A stretch of DNA of 64,000 bases from Psychrobacillus sp. FSL K6-4046 (GTDB lineage: Bacteria; Bacillota; Bacilli; Bacillales_A; Planococcaceae). The translations under genes were made by a program, and so were the position numbers. The notes below the pieces were generated by a model that was given only the letters and a program-made list of their open reading frames with translations, searched no databases and was not told the DNA's origin. The stretch's first letter is position 1. Each line of letters starts with the position of its first letter. Below, in pieces: positions 27,946-38,040 of the stretch. Where the stretch lies: the NCBI RefSeq assembly GCF_038624605.1, contig NZ_CP152020.1, positions 2,349,312 to 2,413,311 of the forward strand. The letters run 5' to 3'.

Positions 27946-28066
27946 AGTTTTGTTCACCGTCAACTGTTTTTGAACAAAAAAATAACCCCACACAATCATT
28001 GATGTGAAAGGTTTTTAGATAATATATAGTAAGATTTTTAAGTTTTGTTCAAAAAGTGTCCTATAC
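27946..28066 (-). other. Right end of the element: terminal repeat and subterminal sites
   Basis: Terminal GTATAGGACAC (minus strand, 28066 inward) with TGAACAAAACT on the minus strand at 28041-28051 and 27946-27956. These mirror the two copies at the left end. Because the end is part of the 649-bp unit, every unit carries this set. Confidence 0.65.
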
Positions 28067-28563
28067 CCTCCGAGAGAATCCGCAATGATATGTCCTTCAT
28101 CTAAAAAGTCACTTTCGACACCTGGCACCTTAGCCTCATCAGAGTAGTATCTCCCAGACGATAATACCGGCTCGGTACTGTCATCTTGTAGATTGATCTC
28201 TTCCGCAATGACACGTACTAGCTGCCCGTGTTCATTCGTAAATGCCCAATATTCACGTTCCCCGTAACCAATGTCAACGACCACGTTAGATTCACGATAT
28301 CCGGACAAATCACCCCCATCAACTTCGATAAGTTTGTACCCTGAGAATAGATCCTCATTTGGTTGTGTTGATATTTCTTCAATTACCGGTTCAGCCACAA
28401 TTGTAGGGTTAGCTTCTTCTTTTTCAGTATTTAAATTTGATTCTGTGGGTATGTCTTGAGGAATTGTTTCTACATCTGAAATGGCTGCGTCTTCTACGTC
28501 GGTACAAGCAACCATTAAGATGGCCGTTAAAAGTATAATTAAATATTTCATTTTCTTTTTCAT
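28015..28563 (-). pseudogene. 5' part of split nuclease A gene with read-through tail into the element
   Basis: 182-residue frame. Lipobox MVAC, Ser/Thr/Glu linker, nuclease domain up to DEGHIIADSLGG encoded by 28067-28563, then YRTLFEQNLKILLYII from the element end. It differs clearly from nuclease B (for example GDLSGYRESNVVVDIGYGE against DLSGDREANVVVDIGFGD), so it is the chromosomal target gene, not a unit of the array. The missing half is at 14359-14803. RBS AGGAGAGTCC precedes the ATG. Confidence 0.92.
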
Positions 28564-28890
28564 TTTAGGACTCTCCTATAATAGTTTCATATTGTTCATT
28601 CTAAAATTTCAGAACTAGTATAGACTAACATTATTGTTAGCTTATTGATAATAGTAAATTTTAAGATTTACTGTATTTCAGCAGATAGTTTGTCTGAAAT
28701 GTGCAGGTGCCCATAAGTGAAACAATTTTTTACTAGGTTCGTAGTGGGTTTTCGGTGTTTGAAGAATAGTACGACATACAACATGAAAGAGCTTCTTACT
28801 CAATAAGGTAAGAAACTCTTTCATGTAAGTATATTTTTCTTAGGTTTGTTTTATTCCATTGCTTGTGGCAAGCTATCACATAATTTATTA
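28564..28890. other. Intergenic region upstream of nuclease A with terminator
   Basis: Holds the nuclease A promoter region and a long hairpin at 28782-28825 (CATGAAAGAG...CTCTTTCATG), which can serve as a terminator between the two minus-strand genes. No gene seen. Confidence 0.6.
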
Positions 28891-29460
28891 TCATAACGTA
28901 CGGAGCCGTAGCTCATAAAAATACTGCACAATTGGGTGTTTTAACTTCATCTTCTCGGACATGTTTAAAATTCGTTTTTTGCCAAGTCGTCTGTCTACCA
29001 AAGCTAGAACATTCAATAATATATCATTACTCTCTATGCTTTCCTCTATAGAAGTGGATAAAAACTGATTAGCTACAACTACAAAATTTGATTTGCTTAA
29101 TGATGACTGAGCTGACAAAAGCTCCTTAGCATATTCTGATAATTTTCTACTCCTTGCAATTACTTGTAGACGATCATCCGGAATCATACCATTGCTTTCT
29201 TTTCTTACCGCTTCTATTTCCTCACTGCTGATAGGAATTTGGATATTGGCATCATTCTTAATTTCCTGCTCAGTTAGATACCATTTAATTAAAATTGTTT
29301 TATCACTCATATTCAGCACATTCTTTTTATCTACCGTAATAAAACAAGTTCCTGATTTGTCAGGTAAATAACGGTAGCTACTAGCACTGTATTCAACCCT
29401 TCCATATAATGCAGGGCAGAGATAACTCTCCAAGTTTTTCTTCAATTTGCTCCAGCTCAT
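28891..29460 (-). CDS. SF0329-like conserved hypothetical protein
   Basis: 189 residues, soluble. The opening MSWSKLKKNLESYLCPALYGRVEYSASSYRYLP is like the SF0329 family of unknown function found in many bacteria. No catalytic motif is evident. Single-gene unit; a hairpin at 29593-29623 lies between it and the purine permease. Confidence 0.6.
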   Translation of the reverse strand: MSWSKLKKNLESYLCPALYGRVEYSASSYRYLPDKSGTCFITVDKKNVLNMSDKTILIKWYLTEQEIKNDANIQIPISSEEIEAVRKESNGMIPDDRLQVIARSRKLSEYAKELLSAQSSLSKSNFVVVANQFLSTSIEESIESNDILLNVLALVDRRLGKKRILNMSEKMKLKHPIVQYFYELRLRTL

Positions 29461-29592
29461 GTGATTCTCCTTAGTCTTTAAATCGTAAATATTTATCGAG
29501 GCATTAGTTTTAGTATTTATAATACAATAACATCTATCTTACTAAATACAAGGTTTAAGTGTAACTTTCCTAAGTATTTTATGAGATAAAAA

Positions 29593-29623
29593 AGACATAA
29601 ATTAGCTGAACTAATCTATGTCT
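29593..29623. terminator. Hairpin between the hypothetical gene and the purine permease gene
   Basis: Arms AGACATAAATTAG and CTAATCTATGTCT flanked by A- and T-runs; it would close the minus-strand purine permease transcript. Confidence 0.7.
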
Positions 29624-29689
29624 CTTATAGTTTACTCTCATTAATTTAATTACCCTAATACTGTATCTCACAGTCCTCTAATTCTCTTT

Positions 29690-30985
29690 CTATACGATAA
29701 AAGCAAAGTATAAAATGAATAACAAGCAAAGTACATACATAATTGGATGAACTTCTTTATAACGCTTCTGTGCTACTAAACAAATTGGATAAAGAACAAA
29801 ACCTAATCCAATTCCGATTGCCACACTTGAAGAAAGAGGCATCATAATTATTGTTAAAAACGAGGGAATGACAATTTCTAACTTAGTCCAGTTAATTTTA
29901 CTGATTTCCATGGCCATTAATGCACCTACAATGATTAATGCAGCTGCTGTTACCTCGACTGTAATAACGGCCACCAGTGGAGAAAAGAATAAGGCAATTA
30001 CAAAACAAGCTGCAATCACGACAGACGTAAAGCCCGTTCTTCCCCCAACAGCTATACCAGCGGAAGATTCCACACTCGTAGCAGGCGTTGATGTACCTAA
30101 AATAGCACCAATTGCACCAGCAGCAGAATCAGCAATCAAACCTTTTCCGATATTTGGAATCGTATTACCCTTCATCATTCCTGCTTGACTAGTAAGTGCA
30201 ATAAGTGCACCAGCTGTATCAAAAAAGGCAACGATTAAAAACGTGAAAATAACAGTCAGTATCTCTGGTGTAAAAATCTCATCTAAATGATAAAATACAA
30301 CACCAAATGTTGGCTCAATGCTCGGTATACTTCCAACGATCGATGACGGAACTTTAATTAACCCAAAAATCATCCCAATAATTGTTGTAATGACCATTCC
30401 GTAGAAAATACCGCCCTTAATTCCACGAACTAACATAACGATCGTAAGGATTAGGCCAATAATTGCTAGTACGGTCATCGGTGAAGTTAAATCTCCGATG
30501 GAAACAAATGTATCTGGATTGCCAGTAATAATTCCTCCATTTTTCAGCCCAATAAATGTGATAAAGAAACCAATTCCAGAAGCTATTGCATATTTTAAAT
30601 CCAGTGGAATGATATTGATGATCTTCTCTCGGATTTTCATTAAACTTAATAGCATAAAAATGATACCTGCAACAAAGACACCAGTCAAAGCAACTTGCCA
30701 TTCAATTCCCATTCCAATACAGACAGAAAAAGTGAAAAATGAATTCAATCCCATACTCGGTGCAATTGCGATTGGATAGTTGGCAAGTAAACCAATAAGT
30801 AGTGTTCCGATGATTGCAGTAAGAGCAGTTGCTGTGAATACAGCTCCACTATCCATGCCAGATTGGCTTAGAATAATTGGATTTACGACTAATATGTAAG
30901 CGATAGATAGGAAGGTCGTTATCCCTGCGAGTGATTCCTGCTTATAGGAAGTGTTCCGTTCTGTGAATTTAAAAAAGTTTCTCAT
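29690..30985 (-). CDS. NCS2-family purine permease (guanine/hypoxanthine, PbuG/PbuO-like)
   Basis: 431 residues, about 12-14 membrane segments. AzgA-type features: FKFTERNTSYKQESLAGITTFLSIAYILVVNP at the start, SMGLNSFFTFSVCIG, and the loop GTSTPATSVESSAGIAVGGRTG typical of adenine/guanine/hypoxanthine transporters. It imports purine bases by proton symport. A guanine riboswitch with terminator stands upstream, which supports guanine or hypoxanthine as substrate. The exact paralogue (pbuG or pbuO) cannot be settled by eye. Confidence 0.92.
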   Translation of the reverse strand: MRNFFKFTERNTSYKQESLAGITTFLSIAYILVVNPIILSQSGMDSGAVFTATALTAIIGTLLIGLLANYPIAIAPSMGLNSFFTFSVCIGMGIEWQVALTGVFVAGIIFMLLSLMKIREKIINIIPLDLKYAIASGIGFFITFIGLKNGGIITGNPDTFVSIGDLTSPMTVLAIIGLILTIVMLVRGIKGGIFYGMVITTIIGMIFGLIKVPSSIVGSIPSIEPTFGVVFYHLDEIFTPEILTVIFTFLIVAFFDTAGALIALTSQAGMMKGNTIPNIGKGLIADSAAGAIGAILGTSTPATSVESSAGIAVGGRTGFTSVVIAACFVIALFFSPLVAVITVEVTAAALIIVGALMAMEISKINWTKLEIVIPSFLTIIMMPLSSSVAIGIGLGFVLYPICLVAQKRYKEVHPIMYVLCLLFILYFAFIV

Positions 30986-31077
30986 GTTGTAATCTCCTAT
31001 TTCCTATAATTAAAGATTGAAAGGGAATGACTCAGAAGTTAGTTTTCCAACCAATTCATTTTATTATCCATTTGATA

Positions 31078-31115
31078 AAAAAAAGCTTTGACCACTATTA
31101 GGTCAAAGCTTTTCT
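31078..31115 (-). terminator. Riboswitch expression-platform terminator
   Basis: Perfect 13-bp arms AAAAGCTTTGACC (31081-31093) and GGTCAAAGCTTTT (31101-31113), then a T-run on the minus strand, between the aptamer and the permease start. Confidence 0.88.
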
Positions 31116-31154
31116 ACAAAAAAATGGAATAAAAAATATCATTAATTTCCCATT

Positions 31155-31223
31155 CCTTGTAGACAAGCTATTTACTGGTAGCTAGTAGAAACTTTCAAGC
31201 CGTATTCTTGAAATTATACAAGG
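31155..31223 (-). ncRNA. Purine riboswitch, guanine class
   Basis: On the minus strand: P1 arms CTTGTA / TACAAG; J1/2 TATAAT; P2 TTTCAAG / CTTGAAA with loop AATACGG; the conserved J2/3 AGTTTCTAC; P3 TAGCTA...TAGCT with loop CCAGTAAA; and J3/1 TCTAC. The specificity position (nt 74 in the xpt numbering) is C, which pairs with guanine or hypoxanthine. Guanine binding should favour the terminator at 31078-31115 and turn the permease off. Confidence 0.85.
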
Positions 31224-31730
31224 TATATCTATTCTTTTAAAAACATTAGGAGAATAATAACAAGATTAATTTAAATGGTCAATAGAATATATTGGGAATT
31301 ATTTTCACCGCAAAAAATGTAAAAAGATTTAAAATAGTAAAAAGATTAATGGGGTGCAATACTTAGTGAACAACAAACCGCTAGTCTGGTCTCCAGGATA
31401 TAAGTAAATTACACTTTCACATCAAAATAATATTAATATAACGAATTAATACTATTAAAATATATCTTTTATACAAAAAACAACCGAAAAAATTTTTAAA
31501 AAGTTTAGCTAAAGTTCATATTAGTGATTTATACTGTAAATTGAGGCGTATAGGAGGGACATATTATTCAACCTCAAAAAAGCTATATTTATTTTTTTTG
31601 CAAACTTTTGTTATTTTAATATAGTTTTATTGGATTGAGTTAATGTGTTTTCTTATGATCTGTTCTTCAAGTAGTCAGAACCATAGAGAAATCTATCGTC
31701 AAATAACATATATAAGAGGAGGAACATAGA
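31224..31730. other. AT-rich intergenic region between divergent units
   Basis: Holds the promoter of the riboswitch transcript on the left and that of the HrtB-like gene on the right. I see no gene. A small dyad AACTTTAGCTAAAGTT-like sequence occurs near 31503-31518, of unknown meaning. Confidence 0.4.
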
Positions 31731-32852
31731 ATGTTTTTAGCACTAAAAGAAATGAAACATTCCAAAACACGTTTTGCAATGATTGGCACAATCATTATGC
31801 TAATTGCATGGCTTGTTTTTATTTTATCGGGCTTAGGTAATGGATTATCCACTTTAGCTGCTGCAACGATGAAAAATATCGATGGAGATCTTTTCATATA
31901 TGAAGAGGGCTCTGAGGGAACGATGATGAAAACGAAGGTGTCTGGAGCAATCGCAGAAGACATTGAGGGTAAATACGGTGTTAAGGAAGCTGCAAAATTT
32001 GGACAATCTACAATTATTATTCAAAATGAAGCTACTTCCAACACTAAAGAAAAACATGATGTTGCCTTTATCGGGGTTGATCCTGGCAAATTTATCGAAC
32101 CAAAAGTTGTAGAAGGTAAGCAATTAGATCCAAATGATCCATTCGGTGTACTAATTGATGAATCTCTACAGAAAAAAGGATATGAAATTGGCGATACGAT
32201 TGTAGTAACTAGTTCAGACATCAAATTAAACATAGTAGGATTTACAACTGGCGAAACATTTAACCATTTACCTACAGTCTTTGTTGATGTTGCAACTTGG
32301 CAATCTTATGCCTTTGCAGCACCTGGTTCAAATAATGGTCTAGAAGATCCTGTAACGATGATTGTTTTACAAGGAACTTCAATCGAAGCTGACCAGATCG
32401 CTAAAGACTATGACTTAATTGAAACGTTCACGAAATCAGAAGCGGTAATGGGAATGCCTGGTTATAAAGAAGAAAGTGCCACTATTTACATGATGCTTGC
32501 CTTCTTATTTGCCATCTCTGCAGTTATTATTGCCGTATTCTTCTATGTATTCATTTTACAAAAAACGCAGCAGTTCGGTGTTATGAAAGCAATTGGTGCT
32601 TCAAACCGATTTATTAAAAATTCAATCATCACACAAGTATTTGTTTTATCGTTAGTTAGCATTATCGCGGGTATCGGATTGACTTATTTGACAGCATTAG
32701 TCTTCCCAGAAGACATGCCATTCAACTTAGATTTTAATATGGTATTGATCTATGGAGTAGTTCTTTTAATTGTTTCTGTTTTAGGTTCCGTTATTTCCGC
32801 ACGTCAAGTAACGAAAATCGATCCATTAACAGCGATTGGGAGAGTGGAATAA
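31731..32852 (+). CDS. ABC transporter permease, FtsX/MacB type (HrtB-like)
   Basis: 373 residues. N-terminal membrane helix (FAMIGTIIMLIAWLVFILSGLG), a large extracellular domain of about 200 residues, then three helices near 255, 300 and 340, ending in the FtsX-type ARQVTKIDPLTAIGRVE. The layout matches HrtB of the heme-regulated exporter and DevC-type permeases. RBS GAGGAGG lies upstream. The ATPase gene follows directly. Heme as substrate is family-based inference; no HssRS two-component genes are seen nearby. Confidence 0.8.
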   Translation: MFLALKEMKHSKTRFAMIGTIIMLIAWLVFILSGLGNGLSTLAAATMKNIDGDLFIYEEGSEGTMMKTKVSGAIAEDIEGKYGVKEAAKFGQSTIIIQNEATSNTKEKHDVAFIGVDPGKFIEPKVVEGKQLDPNDPFGVLIDESLQKKGYEIGDTIVVTSSDIKLNIVGFTTGETFNHLPTVFVDVATWQSYAFAAPGSNNGLEDPVTMIVLQGTSIEADQIAKDYDLIETFTKSEAVMGMPGYKEESATIYMMLAFLFAISAVIIAVFFYVFILQKTQQFGVMKAIGASNRFIKNSIITQVFVLSLVSIIAGIGLTYLTALVFPEDMPFNLDFNMVLIYGVVLLIVSVLGSVISARQVTKIDPLTAIGRVE

Positions 32853-33530
32853 ATGACAGGTTTAGTATTAAACAATGTAACAAAATCATTTAAAGAAGGC
32901 GATTCAACTGTTGACGCTTTAAAAAATGTTTCGTTAACAGTTGCACCTGGTGACTTCATCGCCATTATCGGCCCTTCTGGTTCAGGGAAAAGTACATTAT
33001 TATCTATTGCCGGTGCTCTACTTCAGCCTACTAAAGGGGAAGTATTAGTAGGTGGTACAAACGTTGGTAACATGAAAGAAAAAGATCTTTCAGCATTCCG
33101 CCTAACGGATATAGGTTTCGTCTTACAAACATCGAACTTAATTCCGTATTTAAACGTGCTCGATCAGTTGCTACTTGTTTGTAAAATGAAAGGAAAGGTA
33201 ACTCCAGCAGAAAAAGCATTTGCTAAAGAGTTGCTAAACGACCTAGGATTAGGTTCAAAATTATCCAAGTTTCCAAACGAATTATCTGGTGGGGAACGCC
33301 AACGTGTAGCAATTGCCCGCTCGTTTGTTAACAACTCAAACATCATCCTGGCAGATGAACCGACAGCGAGCTTAGACTCTAACCGCGCATTTGAAGTAGT
33401 AAAACAAATTCGCAAAGAGGTCAAAGAACGTAATAAGGCTGCTGTAATGGTAACGCATGATGAGCGTATGCTAGAGTTTTGTGACAAAGTGTACCGTATG
33501 GAAGATGGCGTGTTAACACTAGAAGGTTAA
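32853..33530 (+). CDS. ABC transporter ATP-binding protein (HrtA/LolD-like)
   Basis: 225 residues. Walker A GPSGSGKS, Q-loop, signature LSGGERQRVAIA, Walker B IILADEPTASLD, H-loop MVTHDE. Typical size for MacB/LolD/HrtA ATPases. It starts immediately after the permease stop and shares its transcript. Two terminators follow. Confidence 0.9.
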   Translation: MTGLVLNNVTKSFKEGDSTVDALKNVSLTVAPGDFIAIIGPSGSGKSTLLSIAGALLQPTKGEVLVGGTNVGNMKEKDLSAFRLTDIGFVLQTSNLIPYLNVLDQLLLVCKMKGKVTPAEKAFAKELLNDLGLGSKLSKFPNELSGGERQRVAIARSFVNNSNIILADEPTASLDSNRAFEVVKQIRKEVKERNKAAVMVTHDERMLEFCDKVYRMEDGVLTLEG

Positions 33531-33602
33531 ATTTTAGTTTATAACTAATCTCTATGTAGTAGATTCATTGACTATAAAGAGATTCTCTATACAGCTAATT
33601 GG

Positions 33603-33644
33603 CTGGCTTAAGTTCTGTGTGATGGAACTTAAGCCAGTTTTTTG
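33603..33644 (+). terminator. Intrinsic terminator of the HrtAB-like operon
   Basis: Perfect 13-bp arms CTGGCTTAAGTTC / GAACTTAAGCCAG followed by TTTTTTG. Confidence 0.9.
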
Positions 33645-33682
33645 TTTCAAGTAAACTATATGCTTCTGCTGTACGCCATATA

Positions 33683-33731
33683 AAACACCCCGAAAATGTT
33701 AGTTTCAAGTCTAACATTTACGGGGTGTTTC
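33683..33731. terminator. Hairpin terminator of the sugar operon
   Basis: Arms ACACCCCG..AATGTTAG and CTAACATT..CGGGGTGT, about 40 bp after the GH1 stop on the minus strand. It can work in both directions. Confidence 0.85.
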
Positions 33732-33771
33732 AAAATAAACGGACTTTGCTTAATCTTAAGAACTCTTCATA

Positions 33772-36137
<2,366 letters not shown>

Positions 36138-36141
36138 AAAA

Positions 36142-37170
36142 TTACCTCCTATCAACCCTGTTCGTTCCGCACGACTCCCTTATCATCAACTCGGAGTCGA
36201 TCAACACTGGCTTTAATTGTGTCTCTCCATTTATCAAATCATTTAACATATAAGCGGATAATTTCCCGAACTTTTCTTTATCCTGCTTTACTGTCGTAAG
36301 TTTTGGCTCACTATAACGACAAGCCACAATGTCATCACACCCGACAATTTGAATATCTTGCGGTACACTTAGCCCCTCTTCCTTTATCGCTCTTAAAGCA
36401 CCTAAAGCCATCAGGTCAGATGTAGCAAAGACAGCTTCTGGATGCTCTTTACATTGCAGTATTTTTTTCATCGCCTCATATCCGCTTTCTTCATGAAAGT
36501 CACCATACTCAATCCACTCTTCGCGTAATTCTAGACCAAATTGATGCATAGCTTCATAGAAACCCTGTTTCCGATAACGAGAAATCGCAGAATCCCATTT
36601 CCCACCTATATAACCAATCTTTCTAACGGAATGTAGATAAAAAAATTCTACTACTTTTCTTGATAAATCCACATTATCTGTCATGATGTAGCTAGATTTC
36701 GGACCTTTTAACTCAATATCTATACCGATACATGGAATTCCTTCCTTCGCCACATCATAGATAGTCTCTTCCACTTCCTCACCGGCAATTACGATACAAC
36801 CATCCACTTGAAAATGTCGACATCGTGCTAAATAGCTGCCTTGCCCCATTTGAAAGCGTTCATTGGAAAACATGATAATATCATAGCCTAGTAGACCTAT
36901 ATTCTTTTTAAATGCTGAAATAACCTCATTAAAATAAGGATGTGTCATTTCCACATTAATCTTTCCAGCATAGATCAGCCCAATAAGATTTGATCTTTTT
37001 GTTGCCAGAGTTCTTGCCGAAAAATTAGGTTCATACCCCTTTTGGTTAATGACATCCATCACTTGTTTCTTTGTTTTGTCACTAATGCCTTCATAGTTAT
37101 TGATGACCTTTGAAACAGTGCCTGGGGAGACACCTGCCATTTGTGCGATATCTTTTATAGTTAAATTCAT
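36142..37170 (-). CDS. LacI family transcriptional regulator
   Basis: 342 residues. HTH TIKDIAQMAGVSPGTVSKVI at the N-terminus and hinge NFSARTLATKRSNLIG, then a periplasmic-binding-type effector domain (FATSDLMALGALRAI, IVGCDDI). It lies inside the operon it probably controls through the dyads at 40505-40631. Effector presumably the imported sugar or its product. Confidence 0.92.
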   Translation of the reverse strand: MNLTIKDIAQMAGVSPGTVSKVINNYEGISDKTKKQVMDVINQKGYEPNFSARTLATKRSNLIGLIYAGKINVEMTHPYFNEVISAFKKNIGLLGYDIIMFSNERFQMGQGSYLARCRHFQVDGCIVIAGEEVEETIYDVAKEGIPCIGIDIELKGPKSSYIMTDNVDLSRKVVEFFYLHSVRKIGYIGGKWDSAISRYRKQGFYEAMHQFGLELREEWIEYGDFHEESGYEAMKKILQCKEHPEAVFATSDLMALGALRAIKEEGLSVPQDIQIVGCDDIVACRYSEPKLTTVKQDKEKFGKLSAYMLNDLINGETQLKPVLIDSELMIRESCGTNRVDRR

Positions 37171-37197
37171 CTCTTATCCCTTCTATTACACGTTACT

Positions 37198-38040
37198 TTA
37201 TTTCACAGAGCCTTCTGTAATACTTGATATAAATAAGCGGTTAAACAATAGGAAAACAATCAAAAGTGGGATAGTTGCCCAAAAGACACCCGATAAGATC
37301 ATGCCAAAGTCTGCATTTTGTGTATTACTTAATTGGGCTAAAGCAACTTGAATCGTATACATCTCCGGATCTCTTAAAACTGTAAATTGCCATAAAAATT
37401 CGCCCCATGCAGCCGAAAATACAATAATTCCTAAAGTTGCAAATGCCGGAAGTATAATGGGAAGTACAATACTACGATAAATTTTAAAGTTGGAGCATCC
37501 GTCTAATTTTGCCGCTTCAATTAGCTCATCTGGGACAGATTGACTAATATATTGTCTCATCAGGAAGATACCCAGAGGATTAAGGAAGAACAATACCATC
37601 ACACCTGGTAACGTATCCAGTAGTCCTGCCTTAGAAATTAGGAAATATTGTGGAATTAACCCTAATTGAGGCGGTATAATCATCGTTAAGAGGATAGCAG
37701 TAAAAAGTATATTTTTACCTCGAAACTTAAACTTCGCAAAGGCAAAGCCAGCTAATGAACTGATAAACAAAACGACAACGGTGACAATTGAACAAACAAT
37801 CAGTGAGTTCCACATGGCTTGAAAGAAATCAATTTTATCCAGGACCTTTTTAAAATTCTCTATTAATAAGCTCCCAGGTGTAATCGTTGGTGGAATGGAA
37901 TTGTAAGCAGAGCTAGGGCTTGTTGCCATTACAAACATCCAGTAAAACGGAAACAACGAAAGTAGGGATGCAATGGACAAAAGTACATAAGAAAGGATTT
38001 TACTAAAGGACGGTTTTCTTCCTTTTTCCGATTTATTCAC
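37198..38040 (-). CDS. Sugar ABC transporter permease (MalG type)
   Basis: 280 residues, six membrane helices, EAA loop ELIEAAKLDGCSNFKIYRSIVLPI. Its start overlaps the last base of the MalF-type gene stop at 38040. Pairs with that permease; no dedicated ATPase is in the operon, so a shared MsmX-type ATPase elsewhere probably drives it. Confidence 0.93.
   Translation of the reverse strand: MNKSEKGRKPSFSKILSYVLLSIASLLSLFPFYWMFVMATSPSSAYNSIPPTITPGSLLIENFKKVLDKIDFFQAMWNSLIVCSIVTVVVLFISSLAGFAFAKFKFRGKNILFTAILLTMIIPPQLGLIPQYFLISKAGLLDTLPGVMVLFFLNPLGIFLMRQYISQSVPDELIEAAKLDGCSNFKIYRSIVLPIILPAFATLGIIVFSAAWGEFLWQFTVLRDPEMYTIQVALAQLSNTQNADFGMILSGVFWATIPLLIVFLLFNRLFISSITEGSVK

Larger units (their letters stand above)
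14804..28066. mobile_element. Tn554-like tyrosine-recombinase element inserted in nuclease A, with self-target array
   Basis: About 13,263 bp between the two halves of nuclease A. Ends are short inverted repeats: GTATAGGATAGCC reading in from the left and GTATAGGACAC reading in from the right. No simple target duplication is seen. The flanking cores are GCCCCC on the left and CCTCC on the right, consistent with the variable core hexamer of Tn554-type elements. It contains, left to right: two hairpins, a DUF4097-DUF1700-PadR operon, four recombinase-module genes, intact nuclease B and a 5 x 649-bp array that ends exactly at the right terminus. All genes point left. Boundaries come from sequence comparison of the A and B nuclease genes; mobility itself is inferred. 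Confidence 0.85.
24822..28066. repeat. Five tandem 649-bp units bounded by the internal target site and the element right end
   Basis: Units: 24822-25470, 25471-26119, 26120-26768, 26769-27417, 27418-28066, totalling exactly 3245 bp. Each begins (plus strand) with GCCCCAAGCGAG, the right half of the target site in nuclease B, and ends with GTGTCCTATAC, the element terminus. By eye the units are identical. Each carries the 5' half of nuclease B, its promoter and a terminator. The first unit is continuous with the rest of intact nuclease B; the last ends at the element boundary with nuclease A. Confidence 0.95.

Noticed and set aside
24822-28066. CRISPR array or direct-repeat RNA locus
   Set aside because: The units are 649 bp, contiguous, without spacers, and each carries half of a nuclease gene and its promoter.
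30417-30701. Coding regions antisense to the purine permease and other long genes
   Set aside because: They are shadow frames of well-supported genes, with no RBS and unnatural composition.
31224-31730. Second riboswitch or small RNA in the AT-rich gap
   Set aside because: No conserved core or paired terminator could be recognised.
36138-36155. Upstream TTG start for the ROK kinase
   Set aside because: It lies in the RBS of the GTG start at 36137 and inside the end of lacI.
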